From the NCBI GenBank assembly GCA_001303785.1, contig LJUJ01000006.1, positions 1 to 64,000 of the forward strand: 64,000 nucleotides of DNA, in the 5' to 3' direction. The notes beneath the pieces are model-generated. The model was not told the DNA's origin. It was given only the letters and a program-made list of their open reading frames with translations, and ran no database searches. The position numbers and the translations under genes are program-made. Positions 50,828 through 60,293 of the stretch are shown piece by piece (positions within the stretch are counted from its first letter, which is position 1; the number at the start of each line of letters is the position of its first letter). The DNA comes from Caldifarciminota bacterium SM23_42 (lineage in GTDB: Bacteria; Hydrothermota; Tepidihabitantia; SM23-42).

Positions 50828-52533
50828 TCGGTATATTGTTATTGTTTATGAGTACAAGTGAATTCCGAGTCCGGAGCGTCGAGGTGATGGGTAACGAATA
50901 TTTCAAAGAGTCAGCGATTACAAAAATCATGTTGACCAAGACTAAGAATTTTATTCGTAAGGGTGTTTTCAATGAGAGTGTGTTCAATGGTGATATCAAG
51001 GCGGTTGAGAATCTATACATCTACGAAGGTTTTGTCGATGTAAGTGTTGATCACAGTCTGCGGTATGACAGCACTGAAATGCGGATAGATATCACTTTGC
51101 AGATCACCGAAGGTAAGCAGCATTTTGTGCAGAATATCAAGTTCGAAGGCAACGAGGTTTTTACTGCCGAATTTCTGGCTCAAGAGCTCACGATGGAGCC
51201 GGGTGAGATTTTCGACCCGCGTAAGATGACCGCGGATAATTACGTCATTAGATATCTGTATGACAATCTGGGTTATGCTGACGTGAAGGTTGAATCCGAA
51301 TACCGCCTTGAGGATGAAAGCGTTCGTGTCACCCACGGTATTGAAGAAGGAAAGAAACAATATGTGGGTAAGATCGAGATAATCGGACTCAAGCATACCG
51401 ACACGTCGGTCGTGATGCGTCAAATAAACATGGTGCGCGGGGATATTTTTCGCTATGCGCGCATACTGGAGAGTCAGCGTAAGCTATATAAATTGGGTAT
51501 CTTTATGGCCATAAGAACTCAGATCAAAAATTCTACGATCCAGGAACATAAGGACATACAGTTCTTGCTAAGAGAAAGAGAATGGATGGCTGTTGATCTG
51601 CGTGCCGGTTACGGCACGCGCGACCGGTTGCGCTTTGGTCTTGGTTTTACACATTACAATATGCTAGGACGGGCTTGGCAGGGCAAAGTGGAGGGGAAGC
51701 TTAGTTTCATCGAACAGAGAGTAGGCTTACAAATAACTTTTCCAAGAGCATTTCTTCTGCCCGGTAAACTCGGGTTCGGTTTTTTCTTCAAACGCCTCCA
51801 GGAGATCGGCTACGAAACACAATCACTGGGTGGGAACATCATAACAAGGTTTGAATTTGACGCAAGCGAATTGTCTGCAAAATATGAAGTAGAGCGGGTA
51901 AAAACATACTACGGAGAAAACGATAGCACGAAAAGTGATTTACTCCATGGTTTCATCGTCGGTTGGCTCCGCGACAAACGAGATGATCCATTTTACACGA
52001 CTCGTGGCAATTACATCAATACGAATCTGGAACTCAAAGGTGTTATATTGCCTTCGGATGTCGATTACGTACGCCCGACTGCACAGATACGCTTGTATAA
52101 AAATTTTGTCGGCATCGTGTTTGCCTCCGCAGTCAAGACTGGTGTGGTGACTCCTTTTGCGCCCACGGTCGAGGTTCCGATCTATAAAAGATTCTTTTGT
52201 GGTGGTGCCTCGTCGGTCCGGGGTTATTCCGAGCGAGCGATTGGCCCAGTCGATGAGAATGATAATCCTTTAGGTGGCAGGTATCTCGGCGAGGTGTCTG
52301 TTGAATTGCGTTTTCCGATATACAAGTTCGTTGGTGGCGTCGTCTTCATTGATGGCGGAAACATTTGGCAACAACGCGAAGAGATATCCGGGCGTCTAAG
52401 ATGGGGCATCGGTGGTGGTCTGCGTCTTAAGAGTTTTTTGGGAAGTATCAGACTCGATTATGGTTTTAAGATACAACGTGAGGCTGATGAGCCGATTGGA
52501 GCCTTACACTTCGCTATCGGCGAAGCATTTTGA
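50824..52533 (+). CDS. tamA: TamA/BamA-type Omp85 outer membrane protein
   Basis: 569 residues. Three POTRA-type domains (about 12-90, 93-170, 172-245) followed by a beta-barrel with the Omp85 hallmark FFCGGASSVRGYSERAIGP near 458-476 and a closing strand region. It inserts or assembles proteins in the outer membrane, here most likely with TamB. The start is close to the first POTRA and the hydrophobic N-terminus (MIGILLLFMS) is short, so the signal peptide is weak or atypical. Its ATG overlaps the tamB stop. Confidence 0.9.
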   Translation: MIGILLLFMSTSEFRVRSVEVMGNEYFKESAITKIMLTKTKNFIRKGVFNESVFNGDIKAVENLYIYEGFVDVSVDHSLRYDSTEMRIDITLQITEGKQHFVQNIKFEGNEVFTAEFLAQELTMEPGEIFDPRKMTADNYVIRYLYDNLGYADVKVESEYRLEDESVRVTHGIEEGKKQYVGKIEIIGLKHTDTSVVMRQINMVRGDIFRYARILESQRKLYKLGIFMAIRTQIKNSTIQEHKDIQFLLREREWMAVDLRAGYGTRDRLRFGLGFTHYNMLGRAWQGKVEGKLSFIEQRVGLQITFPRAFLLPGKLGFGFFFKRLQEIGYETQSLGGNIITRFEFDASELSAKYEVERVKTYYGENDSTKSDLLHGFIVGWLRDKRDDPFYTTRGNYINTNLELKGVILPSDVDYVRPTAQIRLYKNFVGIVFASAVKTGVVTPFAPTVEVPIYKRFFCGGASSVRGYSERAIGPVDENDNPLGGRYLGEVSVELRFPIYKFVGGVVFIDGGNIWQQREEISGRLRWGIGGGLRLKSFLGSIRLDYGFKIQREADEPIGALHFAIGEAF

Positions 52534-52536
52534 CTA

Positions 52537-55452
52537 TTAATCACACTTCAATTTGTCGAGTATATTAGCTATTGCGTGCGTGACCTCACCACGCGTTTTA
52601 TTGAATTCGTCGTATAGTTGCTTTCCATTCTGATACCGCATGATGTGTGCCGCGGTGTTCAACATCGCAGACATTATCATGTCGGTTGCCCCAACGGTGA
52701 GACGGTAGCTATTCCTGAGATTATTTAAGAAATTGAAACCAGTTGACAATCGAAGTAAGTCTTCTCTTAGCTCTTCTTGCTTAGCGGCAATTTCGATGAA
52801 GATTTTCGAATTTACTGGTTGCATAATACCACACTCTGCTTTGATGATGAGCAGAATCATCTCGAGGTCTCTCAAACCACCGACACCTTCTTTGATATTG
52901 TCTTCGATTATTGTTCGTTGGGCGCCCGCCGCTTTGTGTCTTGAGCTGATTTCTTCAGACATTTGCCTGATGTATTCATCTTTCTGATCGAGAATGTAGG
53001 GCCTTATTACCCGATCGAAGAAGTCTTTTTCAAAACGGTGCGATCCTACTACTAAGCGAGCCCCCAGTATCTGAGATTTCTCAATAAATATATCTGTCCG
53101 CTCTTCGCTCAACAGACGTTCGACTTCCTTGAGGAGAATGACATACCGGCCGAAATAATCGGCGAATCTATGATGAGGAATCGTGCTGCGTTTGATGATC
53201 TCACTGTTCATTTTGCTGATTATTTTGTTACAATACGAGAGTACCTCCTGATTGTCTGAGTTTAGTAGCACAATTATATCATAGTCATCGTCATATGCCT
53301 GTTCCCGTGCATGGCCACCTGCCGCAAAAATCGCCAACAGGTCGTCGGTGATTATACGTTTTGCGTATTGTGTGTCTATTTCCTGGCGACAGATGTCAAA
53401 GAGGGTGCGAATGTATCGGTCAGAGAATTCAGTGTATTCGGTGTTGATTTCATCGGCCGTGGTACCGCTCAATGTTCTCAGACCTACCCGCATCATTTCA
53501 AAATCATAGTAATCACCCAGTTTTTCAATTTTCTCTTTGGATGTCGGCATCGACTGGACATCACTATATATGCCATCGCCGAATTCTCTAAGCAGCTCTG
53601 GGTTCTTTATGGCTTGGATCGCTTCAGGATATCGTTCGGTGATCCTCAAGAAGAATCTCTTGTAGAACACACTACTGGACAGATGAATATCGATTAGTGA
53701 TTTTAGATTGTCGATGATGGCGGCGATTTCTTTTTCATAAATGCGTGTTTCCAGTAGTTTCAGGTAGAGCTCTAGCGTCTTGTCATCATTAAGGGACAGA
53801 TAATTGTTGATGAGATGCGGGAAACGATTGAAAACGTACGACATTTTTCTCACAACGTCTGGCATTTCCTCGAGCATTTCCAGTAATTGTTTGTTAAGAT
53901 CGACAAACAGTGTGTGTCCGATCTTGGTTCTGCCGAGCGTTGTTAGGAATTTAATCGAAGAGTACAGATCGTATCTAACCCATTCGATATATCCGTTAAT
54001 TAGTTTCTTTCTCTTAGCGGGCGGGAAGGCATCAAGGTCACTGATAAATCGGTTCAACAAAGCTTCACTCTCGAAGTCGCCCAGAATATCATCCCAGAAC
54101 GATGTTCCACGGAAGAATTTGAACTTCGTGAGGAAGTCTTGTGCGATGTTTGCACCGTAGTCAGGATCCAGTATCGAGACGAATATTGAATTGTCTTCAA
54201 GATGCGCCTTGAGATCTTTGAGCAGAGTGGGCACAATGTTTCGTACATTCTGAATGTGTTCGTAATAATGCACCAGAAGATGTTCTTCTGCATGGCACTT
54301 ACCTAGGTCCGTATATCCCATGGTTCTTGCTACTCTGCGGATATTTTTGAATGAGGCTATGTCGAGTTCGACCTCTTCATCTTGAGTGACGAGTAGTTGA
54401 TAAAGGTATCTGAAAACCTCGGAGAATGTTAACGAACGTTCGAGGTCACCGTATTCACGAAACCTCTTCGCATCTTTTTTCCGTAAGTCGTCCAAAATTT
54501 GCCAGGCATTTACCTTATCAACATCAAAGACTGTTTTTTGAGCACAGATGATATTCTTTATAATGCGCAGATTATCTTCTTTGAAGTTGATGTGATTCGA
54601 ACTGATCGGCCTTGCGAGTAACGAGTTGACGTCGCCGAGTATTCCTCTTAAGTAAGCCTCATGATGTTTATTGTCACGGTTTGGGTGATAGAAATACTTT
54701 TCAATGATTTCTTTTTGATATTCTTCGAAGAGTTGTTTATTTCCCGTAATCACTGCGCCGCTGAGCATTTCGTTTATTATTACATAGTCACCGATTTGAT
54801 GTTTCAACGCTTTCTTGTATTCGTCCACTGAGGCAGAGTAATACTGGCCGCCAATATGCTCGGAAAGGTGAAAGTGGAACGTGATCGCGGATTTCAGCAT
54901 TTCTTGGCTGATTTGAGAAATCGCCCGGTTGAATTCCCGGCGGTTTCTTGTTCCGCTGTCGATGATACCGACATCGATGTCATCCTGGTCGGCTTTTGTG
55001 CCTACTCCGAGGATTACAAATTCCGGACACGAGGTTTCATCAACGAACAAGTTCAACAACTGATTGATATAATGTGTTGTGAGCATACGGAAATTATTGC
55101 CGGCGTCGATCATAAATTTTTTATAGACAGAAAACTTATTCGCACCAGATGCTATGACGCCCATTCTCAAATGATCTACCGCCTGACGATTCATGAGTAG
55201 GAATTGTAGTGAGAAGAAAGTATTAACAAAATTGAGTTTCTCCTGTCTGTTGTTGCCGCTGCTCGCAACAATTGCGAGCTGCGTGCCGAAATCGTAAGTT
55301 GGATGCAAAATATGTACGGCATCTCGTCTCTTTCTTTCCTCAAGTCTTTGAATAAGAGAATCAAGATTCCTTTGTACGGTCTGAAGGTACTTCTGATAGT
55401 GATTCCCGAATTCAGCATGTTGTTCTTTCAATTGCGTTAAGAAATCTTTCAT
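52537..55452 (-). CDS. large protein with two nucleotidyltransferase-like domains (GlnD/GlnE-like)
   Basis: 971 residues. Two domains resemble the Pol-beta nucleotidyltransferase core: VILGVGTKADQDDIDVGIID near 147-166 and FAAGGHAREQAYDDDYDIIVLL near 705-725, each with the DxD metal pair. A GlnD/GlnE-like segment (EGVGGLRDLEMILLIIKAECG) follows the second near 865. The middle 450 residues are helical. Tandem transferase domains recall GlnE, which adenylylates glutamine synthetase, but motifs differ and no glnA or glnB is near. A signalling nucleotidyltransferase is likely; target unknown. The start overlaps the preceding gene by 4 nt. Confidence 0.65.
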   Translation of the reverse strand: MKDFLTQLKEQHAEFGNHYQKYLQTVQRNLDSLIQRLEERKRRDAVHILHPTYDFGTQLAIVASSGNNRQEKLNFVNTFFSLQFLLMNRQAVDHLRMGVIASGANKFSVYKKFMIDAGNNFRMLTTHYINQLLNLFVDETSCPEFVILGVGTKADQDDIDVGIIDSGTRNRREFNRAISQISQEMLKSAITFHFHLSEHIGGQYYSASVDEYKKALKHQIGDYVIINEMLSGAVITGNKQLFEEYQKEIIEKYFYHPNRDNKHHEAYLRGILGDVNSLLARPISSNHINFKEDNLRIIKNIICAQKTVFDVDKVNAWQILDDLRKKDAKRFREYGDLERSLTFSEVFRYLYQLLVTQDEEVELDIASFKNIRRVARTMGYTDLGKCHAEEHLLVHYYEHIQNVRNIVPTLLKDLKAHLEDNSIFVSILDPDYGANIAQDFLTKFKFFRGTSFWDDILGDFESEALLNRFISDLDAFPPAKRKKLINGYIEWVRYDLYSSIKFLTTLGRTKIGHTLFVDLNKQLLEMLEEMPDVVRKMSYVFNRFPHLINNYLSLNDDKTLELYLKLLETRIYEKEIAAIIDNLKSLIDIHLSSSVFYKRFFLRITERYPEAIQAIKNPELLREFGDGIYSDVQSMPTSKEKIEKLGDYYDFEMMRVGLRTLSGTTADEINTEYTEFSDRYIRTLFDICRQEIDTQYAKRIITDDLLAIFAAGGHAREQAYDDDYDIIVLLNSDNQEVLSYCNKIISKMNSEIIKRSTIPHHRFADYFGRYVILLKEVERLLSEERTDIFIEKSQILGARLVVGSHRFEKDFFDRVIRPYILDQKDEYIRQMSEEISSRHKAAGAQRTIIEDNIKEGVGGLRDLEMILLIIKAECGIMQPVNSKIFIEIAAKQEELREDLLRLSTGFNFLNNLRNSYRLTVGATDMIMSAMLNTAAHIMRYQNGKQLYDEFNKTRGEVTHAIANILDKLKCD

Positions 55453-56183
55453 GATGCCCCCAGCGTTTGTTGACCAATCGGTGAAATTCCTAAGTCATCA
55501 TATCCCAATGCTGGTGCAGCTCTAAGAAGCTCGAGGAATCTCGCCTTGAATGCTCGCTCTTCGCAAAGGAATTGCGCTCTCGTAATGATGCGCTGCCAGA
55601 AATCGAGATTGTTCTTCTCCTTGTTGTACACGGCATAGATGTGCCTGACGTCGATACTGGTATCGACACCTAAGGAAATATCCCTTTCCGTACGCGGTGA
55701 TACAATCTTGCTGACGATGATATCCCATGGATGTGCCAGATAGAGCGAAATTTCGAAATCCGTTTCGTGCAATTTCATTGGTTGCTCATATGACATCAAA
55801 TTGGTAATGTCTTCTGTATAGAATCTAAATAGATAGTCACACAAGATGTAGTCTACATTAAACCAGGTTTTGGCAAACGCCCAGGCAGAATGGAAACTGG
55901 TGATATGTGCGCTTACCATGAGCTCATCGTCGTAGTCTACAATCTTCAAATTCTCAGATTTCGAAGAGTTGACAAATTCCTTCAATTTTGCCTCACTCCT
56001 GAAGAGTAGATCAACATCCCACAACGCAGTGTATCGCAAATAATCATGCATTAGCAGAGGCAATGCGCCGATGATTATGAAGTCTGGAAGCAGTTTTTTT
56101 TGGAGCCGCGATATTTCGCCGAGTATCTGTAACAAACTGAACCGTCTTCGTTCATCGACGAAATCTAACCATTTAGGATTCAC
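55449..56183 (-). CDS. nucleotidyltransferase-fold protein, function unknown
   Basis: 244 residues. The N-terminal segment FIIIGALPLLMHDYLRYTALWDVDLLFRS resembles the minimal nucleotidyltransferase core, with one DxD pair, as in the AbiEii/MNT-like fold. Its GTG start at 56183 lies 29 nt after korC without a good ribosome site, and its end overlaps the tandem-transferase gene in an ATGA pair, so the two products probably work together. It looks unlike a toxin-antitoxin pair because of the size of the partner. Confidence 0.55.
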   Translation of the reverse strand: MNPKWLDFVDERRRFSLLQILGEISRLQKKLLPDFIIIGALPLLMHDYLRYTALWDVDLLFRSEAKLKEFVNSSKSENLKIVDYDDELMVSAHITSFHSAWAFAKTWFNVDYILCDYLFRFYTEDITNLMSYEQPMKLHETDFEISLYLAHPWDIIVSKIVSPRTERDISLGVDTSIDVRHIYAVYNKEKNNLDFWQRIITRAQFLCEERAFKARFLELLRAAPALGYDDLGISPIGQQTLGAS

Positions 56184-56212
56184 AGGAAATCTTTGATATT
56201 GTACAATTCTCG

Positions 56213-56758
56213 TTATTTGAATTGTTGAGCCATCTCGATGCCCGTGTTAAATGCCTTTAGATTTAAATCCTCCGTTCCCTTGGGCACGCGTGATAGGATT
56301 GCTGCTTCGACTGCTTCCTTTGAAATGACGCCGGTCACCTGTGTAATGATACCGATGGCCACTATGTTTGCGACCAATGCCTTGCCGACTTTCGTTTCAG
56401 CGGTTTCGGTAATGGGCACCGAATACACCTTATACTTCCCTTTTGGGATTTTTGTTACATAACTCTCATCAACGAGTAATATTCCCATCTCTTTTACATC
56501 CTGATGGTATTTGTCGCAAGCTTCTTGGGTAAAACAGAGGAGTAGGTCAATGTTCACTGCTTTTGGATAATCAATCTCCTCATCAGAGACAATGACTTCG
56601 GAACGACTCGAACCACCACGCGCCTCAGGCCCGTATGATTGACTCTGGGTGGCATTTTTGCCGTCATAGATTGCCGCTGCCTCAGCAAGAATCTTTCCTG
56701 CCAATATCAACCCCTGGCCTCCAGAACCGCTCAATCTAAACTCATATCTGAAACCCAC
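56213..56758 (-). CDS. korC: 2-oxoacid:ferredoxin oxidoreductase gamma subunit
   Basis: 181 residues. RLSGSGGQGLILAGKILAEAAA and QSYGPEARGGSSRSEV define the gamma subunit of the KorDABC-type enzyme. GTG start behind AGGAGG. Last gene of a complete D-A-B-C set, most likely 2-oxoglutarate:ferredoxin oxidoreductase feeding reduced ferredoxin to biosynthesis or to the Hdr complexes. Confidence 0.92.
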   Translation of the reverse strand: MGFRYEFRLSGSGGQGLILAGKILAEAAAIYDGKNATQSQSYGPEARGGSSRSEVIVSDEEIDYPKAVNIDLLLCFTQEACDKYHQDVKEMGILLVDESYVTKIPKGKYKVYSVPITETAETKVGKALVANIVAIGIITQVTGVISKEAVEAAILSRVPKGTEDLNLKAFNTGIEMAQQFK

Positions 56759-56772
56759 AGAAACCTCCTACT

Positions 56773-57594
56773 TCACTTATTGTCCGTTTTCATAATTCGG
56801 GCAGATAGTTTCTGGTATTCCTCACAATACTCTGGTCTCTCGGCATCGTGGAGAATACCTATTGTGATTTTTTCTTTCTTTTCTTGTTCTGAAACCTTTC
56901 GTGCGATTTCAACCGGTATGCTGTTTTCCTTATACCAGTGCATCATATCGACCACATTGCCTAGGCGATTAGGCCGTGCATAATACGTGGGACAAGGTGT
57001 CATGGCTTCGATAACAGAAAACCCTTTTTTCAATAGGCCCTTATGGATGTATTTATCGAGTTGAACCGCATGATAACAGGTGCTCCGTGCTACGAATGAG
57101 GCGCCGGCGGCAATTGCCAGTGCCGATACGTCAAATGCTGGCTCGATATTACCGTATGGTGCCGTGCTTCCTTTTTTTCCGGCTGGTGTTGTCGGTGAAG
57201 CTTGTCCGCCGGTCATGCCATAAATGTAATTGTTGTAGATAACAACCGTCATGTCTAGATTACGTCGCGCAGCATGTATGAAATGATTTCCTCCGATGGC
57301 GGTAGCATCGCCATCACCGGTGACGACAATGACGTTCAGCTCCTTCTTGGCCAGCTTGAGGCCGGTGGCGAAGGCAATTGCTCTGCCGTGTGTCGTGTGC
57401 AGTGTGTTGAAATCTACGTAGCCAGGAGTTCGGGAAGAACAGCCAATACCAGAGACGAGGGCGATGTCATCTTTTGCTATCTTGCTTTTCTCTATCGCGC
57501 GTAACAGTGCTTTCAGAACAATGCCACATCCACAGCCCGTACACCAAATATGGGGGAATTTGTTGCGTCTCAGATATTTCTCATACGGAAACAT
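56773..57594 (-). CDS. korB: 2-oxoacid:ferredoxin oxidoreductase beta subunit
   Basis: 273 residues. HIWCTGCGCGIVLKA (cluster cysteines), SGIGCSSRTPGYVDF, THGRAIAFATG, the ThDP motif TGDGDATAIGGNHFIHAARRN and NNYIYGMTGGQ are all present, in contrast to the degenerate paralogue at 36318-37103. The ThDP-binding catalytic subunit. It overlaps korA by 14 nt. Confidence 0.93.
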   Translation of the reverse strand: MFPYEKYLRRNKFPHIWCTGCGCGIVLKALLRAIEKSKIAKDDIALVSGIGCSSRTPGYVDFNTLHTTHGRAIAFATGLKLAKKELNVIVVTGDGDATAIGGNHFIHAARRNLDMTVVIYNNYIYGMTGGQASPTTPAGKKGSTAPYGNIEPAFDVSALAIAAGASFVARSTCYHAVQLDKYIHKGLLKKGFSVIEAMTPCPTYYARPNRLGNVVDMMHWYKENSIPVEIARKVSEQEKKEKITIGILHDAERPEYCEEYQKLSARIMKTDNK

Positions 57595-58717
57595 TCTTTA
57601 TCGCCTCCAGGATCTCATCCGGCGTGATTAACCCGCCGTCAATGCGGTTAACTTGTGCGACCTCGTGTTTAGCAGCGCATGTAACCTCGTGTGCGATCTG
57701 ACCGAGATTCATCTCCGGCACAATGAATTTCTCGACGCGGCGTGCTAGTTTATCCAATTCTTGGTAGGGGAAAGGCCAAAGCACAAACATTTTGAATATA
57801 CCAACCTTCAGGCCCAACGCTCTGGCATTTCGTACTGCTCGGTAAGCGGATCGTGCGGTGGAACCATACGCGACAACCACAATGTCGGCGTCTTCGAGTA
57901 ACTCCGTTTTGTAATGCACTATTTCGTTTCTGTAGCGTTCAATCTTCCGGTTGAGCCGGCGGTGCAATAAATCAACCTTCTTGGGATCATTGGCTGGAAA
58001 ACCCGTTTCATCGTGACTGAGTCCGGTAACATTGTATCTGTAGCCCGAGCCAAAATCAGCGAATGGAGGGATGTCTGAATCAGTCAGTGCGTATGGTAAG
58101 TAGTCTTTGGGATCTTGCGTCGTGCGGTCTCGGTCGATTACTTCGAATTCTCCTCTCGTGGGAACGATGATCTTCTCGTTTACGTGAGCGACAATTTCAT
58201 CAAGCAGGACAACAACCGGCACACGGAATCGTTCCGCAAAGTTGAATGCCTTGATGGTCCAATCGTATGTCTCACGCACCGTTGATGGCGCCACAACAAT
58301 CACGGGGTGGTCGCCATGGGTTCCCCATCGGGCCTGCATCACATCCGACTGAGAAGGTAGCGTGGGTAGCCCGGTGCTCGGGCCCCCTCTTTGAACATTT
58401 ACAATGACACAGGGCACTTCTGCCATTGATGCATACCCGATATTTTCCTGCATCAGGGAAAATCCGGGTCCACTCGTAGCCGTCATTGATTTCACTCCGG
58501 TTAATGAAGCGCCGATTATGGCCGCCATCGAAGCTAATTCATCCTCCATCTGAATGAACGTGCCACCCTCTTGGGGAAGGCGGCGGGCGAGGCACTCCGC
58601 GATTTCAGAACTCGGAGTTATGGGGTATCCCGCAAAAAAGCGCATGCCGGCAACGAGTGCGGCTTCAGCACAGGCTTCGTTGCCCGTCATCAACCTCGCG
58701 TCGTCTTCACGCATCAT
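57581..58717 (-). CDS. korA: 2-oxoacid:ferredoxin oxidoreductase alpha subunit
   Basis: 378 residues from ATG 58717 (or the adjoining 58714), which overlaps the end of korD; a longer frame to 58861 lies inside korD. GYPITPSSEIAE, FIQMEDELASMAAIIGASLTG, TSGPGFSLMQENIG and RGGPSTGLPTLPSQSDVMQARWGTHGD are standard KorA motifs. The likely substrate is 2-oxoglutarate, judging from the D-A-B-C gene order. Confidence 0.92.
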   Translation of the reverse strand: MMREDDARLMTGNEACAEAALVAGMRFFAGYPITPSSEIAECLARRLPQEGGTFIQMEDELASMAAIIGASLTGVKSMTATSGPGFSLMQENIGYASMAEVPCVIVNVQRGGPSTGLPTLPSQSDVMQARWGTHGDHPVIVVAPSTVRETYDWTIKAFNFAERFRVPVVVLLDEIVAHVNEKIIVPTRGEFEVIDRDRTTQDPKDYLPYALTDSDIPPFADFGSGYRYNVTGLSHDETGFPANDPKKVDLLHRRLNRKIERYRNEIVHYKTELLEDADIVVVAYGSTARSAYRAVRNARALGLKVGIFKMFVLWPFPYQELDKLARRVEKFIVPEMNLGQIAHEVTCAAKHEVAQVNRIDGGLITPDEILEAIKNVSV

Positions 58718-58928
58718 GTTTCTCTTCGATTTTGTTGACTGATATTGCAAAATCAGGGCAGAGTATCTCACAAAGAAGACAACCAATACAGGCATCGGGT
58801 TCGGCGACTCTTGCTTCAGCTTTCTCCATTTCCAATACCTGTTTTGGGCAGAAGGCGACACACAGAAGACATCCTTTGCACCTATTTTGGTCGATAGTCA
58901 CTCTAAACTTGCGTGTTTTCACGGTCAC
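58707..58928 (-). CDS. korD: ferredoxin-type delta subunit, leaderless GTG start
   Basis: 73 residues from GTG 58928. Two ferredoxin motifs, CKGCLLCVAFCP and CIGCLLCEILCP, carry electrons from the ThDP site. The in-frame ATG at 58937 overlaps the -10 box and cannot be on the mRNA if the promoter is right, so the GTG 7 nt after the -10 is preferred; it would be a leaderless start. First gene of korDABC. Confidence 0.85.
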   Translation of the reverse strand: MTVKTRKFRVTIDQNRCKGCLLCVAFCPKQVLEMEKAEARVAEPDACIGCLLCEILCPDFAISVNKIEEKHDA

Positions 58929-58935
58929 GGTGTAC

Positions 58936-58963
58936 ATTATAATCACAAAAGTGTGAACGTCAA
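58936..58963 (-). promoter_or_regulatory. promoter of korDABC, leaderless
   Basis: TTGACG (58963-58958), 16-bp spacer, TATAAT (58941-58936). No ribosome site lies between it and the GTG at 58928. Confidence 0.82.
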
Positions 58964-59060
58964 GCACACTCTCGCTGCGCGCGATTGTCTGTTTTAAACA
59001 GATGTCGAAAAACTACGTGGGTAATACTCTACAGATGGTTTCTACGACTTCGCAGGGGGA

Positions 59061-60212
59061 TTAGATATTTGCACCGAGGAAATAGTTCATGAATTCGCGT
59101 ACGAAGATGGTGACTGGGATAGCCAATACAACCCCCCAGAAACCAAATGTTACGCCACCAATAATTAGAACGGCCATGACGACAAGTGGGTGAAGCTTTG
59201 ATGCCCGGCCGATTATCGCTGGTGCCAGGAAGAAATTCTCGATCAGCTGCTCTCCGACATAGACCGACACGATTTTTATGCAGTTCACAAGGGGAGAAGG
59301 ACTGGTGATGCCAATCAGGATTGCCGGGATGAAGCTCAGGATGTATCCGACGTTGGGTATGAGATTGCATACGGCCGCGATCATTCCCAAAAGTAAATAG
59401 TACTTTATGCCTAAAAGCCAGAGTGCGAAACCGACGATGAATCCAACGACGGCCATCAGCATCAGTTGGCCGCGGAAGAACCGGCCGAGTGAAACATTAA
59501 GTTTTTGAATAAATCCATCGATTTTCCGACCTTCTTCACGGGAAAACTGGTTGCGAAACCAATTCATGATTTTATTTCGATCTGACAGAAAGAGATATGC
59601 GGATATAGGGATAACAATGAGGTTATATATTACTACGATGATACTCCCGATGCCTTTTCCGATTTGGTCGATGGTCGTAAATACGCCGGCAAGAATATTG
59701 TTCAATTGTGTCGTGATAGTATTCGAGAGTATGTCGGGTTCGATATCAATGCCCCACTCAACAAGTTTGTCTATCGCGACACCGAAATAGATTTGTCCCT
59801 GTTCTATCACTTCGGGCAATTTCTTGATTAATCCCTGTAGTTCATCTACCAATCCAGAAATGACCAGGACGATCAAAAGAGGGAAGAAGGCAATGATCGG
59901 TAAGAGGCAGGCCAGGATCGCGAGAATTCTTGGGGTCCTCTTGCGTTCAAGGAAATCGACGATGGGTGTGAGTATGTAAGCAAGCCCGATACCGATTACG
60001 AAAGGAGCCAAAATGCCAAAATAATTGAATAATACGAAAAGAAGCAATAGGAGTATGCTTAGCAGATACACTGGGCGCACGTTCTCCGACTTTCGTTGAG
60101 GCCAGAGTATTAGCATGACGACGACCAACAGCCAGATGGGGGAGAAACTTTGGGAAAGAACCACAAAGGCGGCAATCAGGATTAGTGAAATGTAAAGGAC
60201 TACATTTTGCAC
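59061..60212 (-). CDS. AI-2E family membrane permease (UPF0118/PerM-type)
   Basis: 383 residues with about seven to eight membrane helices: two or three at the N-terminus, a central soluble insert (about 120-200), and a C-terminal set with the conserved VCNLIPNVGYILSFIPAILIGI and the end LAIPVTIFVREFMNYF. Family members export autoinducer-2 or act as ion antiporters; the substrate here is unknown. It starts at GTG 60212, 6 nt after the -10, so it is leaderless. Confidence 0.87.
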   Translation of the reverse strand: MQNVVLYISLILIAAFVVLSQSFSPIWLLVVVMLILWPQRKSENVRPVYLLSILLLLLFVLFNYFGILAPFVIGIGLAYILTPIVDFLERKRTPRILAILACLLPIIAFFPLLIVLVISGLVDELQGLIKKLPEVIEQGQIYFGVAIDKLVEWGIDIEPDILSNTITTQLNNILAGVFTTIDQIGKGIGSIIVVIYNLIVIPISAYLFLSDRNKIMNWFRNQFSREEGRKIDGFIQKLNVSLGRFFRGQLMLMAVVGFIVGFALWLLGIKYYLLLGMIAAVCNLIPNVGYILSFIPAILIGITSPSPLVNCIKIVSVYVGEQLIENFFLAPAIIGRASKLHPLVVMAVLIIGGVTFGFWGVVLAIPVTIFVREFMNYFLGANI

Positions 60213-60218
60213 GAGTAA

Positions 60219-60246
60219 ATTATATGTAGTGGCGTAATAAAATCAA
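60219..60246 (-). promoter_or_regulatory. promoter of the permease gene, leaderless
   Basis: TTGATT (60246-60241), 16-bp spacer, TATAAT (60224-60219). Back to back with the next promoter, with 3 bp between the -35 boxes. Confidence 0.78.
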
Positions 60247-60249
60247 GCC

Positions 60250-60277
60250 TTGACTTTCAGAGTCTTTTATATAGAAT
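60250..60277 (+). promoter_or_regulatory. promoter of the three-parvulin unit
   Basis: TTGACT (60250-60255), 16-bp spacer, TAGAAT (60272-60277), then AAGGAG and the ATG at 60294. Confidence 0.8.
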
Positions 60278-60293
60278 TGCGAAAGGAGTGCAC

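Noticed and set aside
52537-56183. Toxin-antitoxin pair (AbiEii/MNT-like)
   Set aside because: The partner is a 971-residue multi-domain protein, unlike any antitoxin, and the order does not fit.
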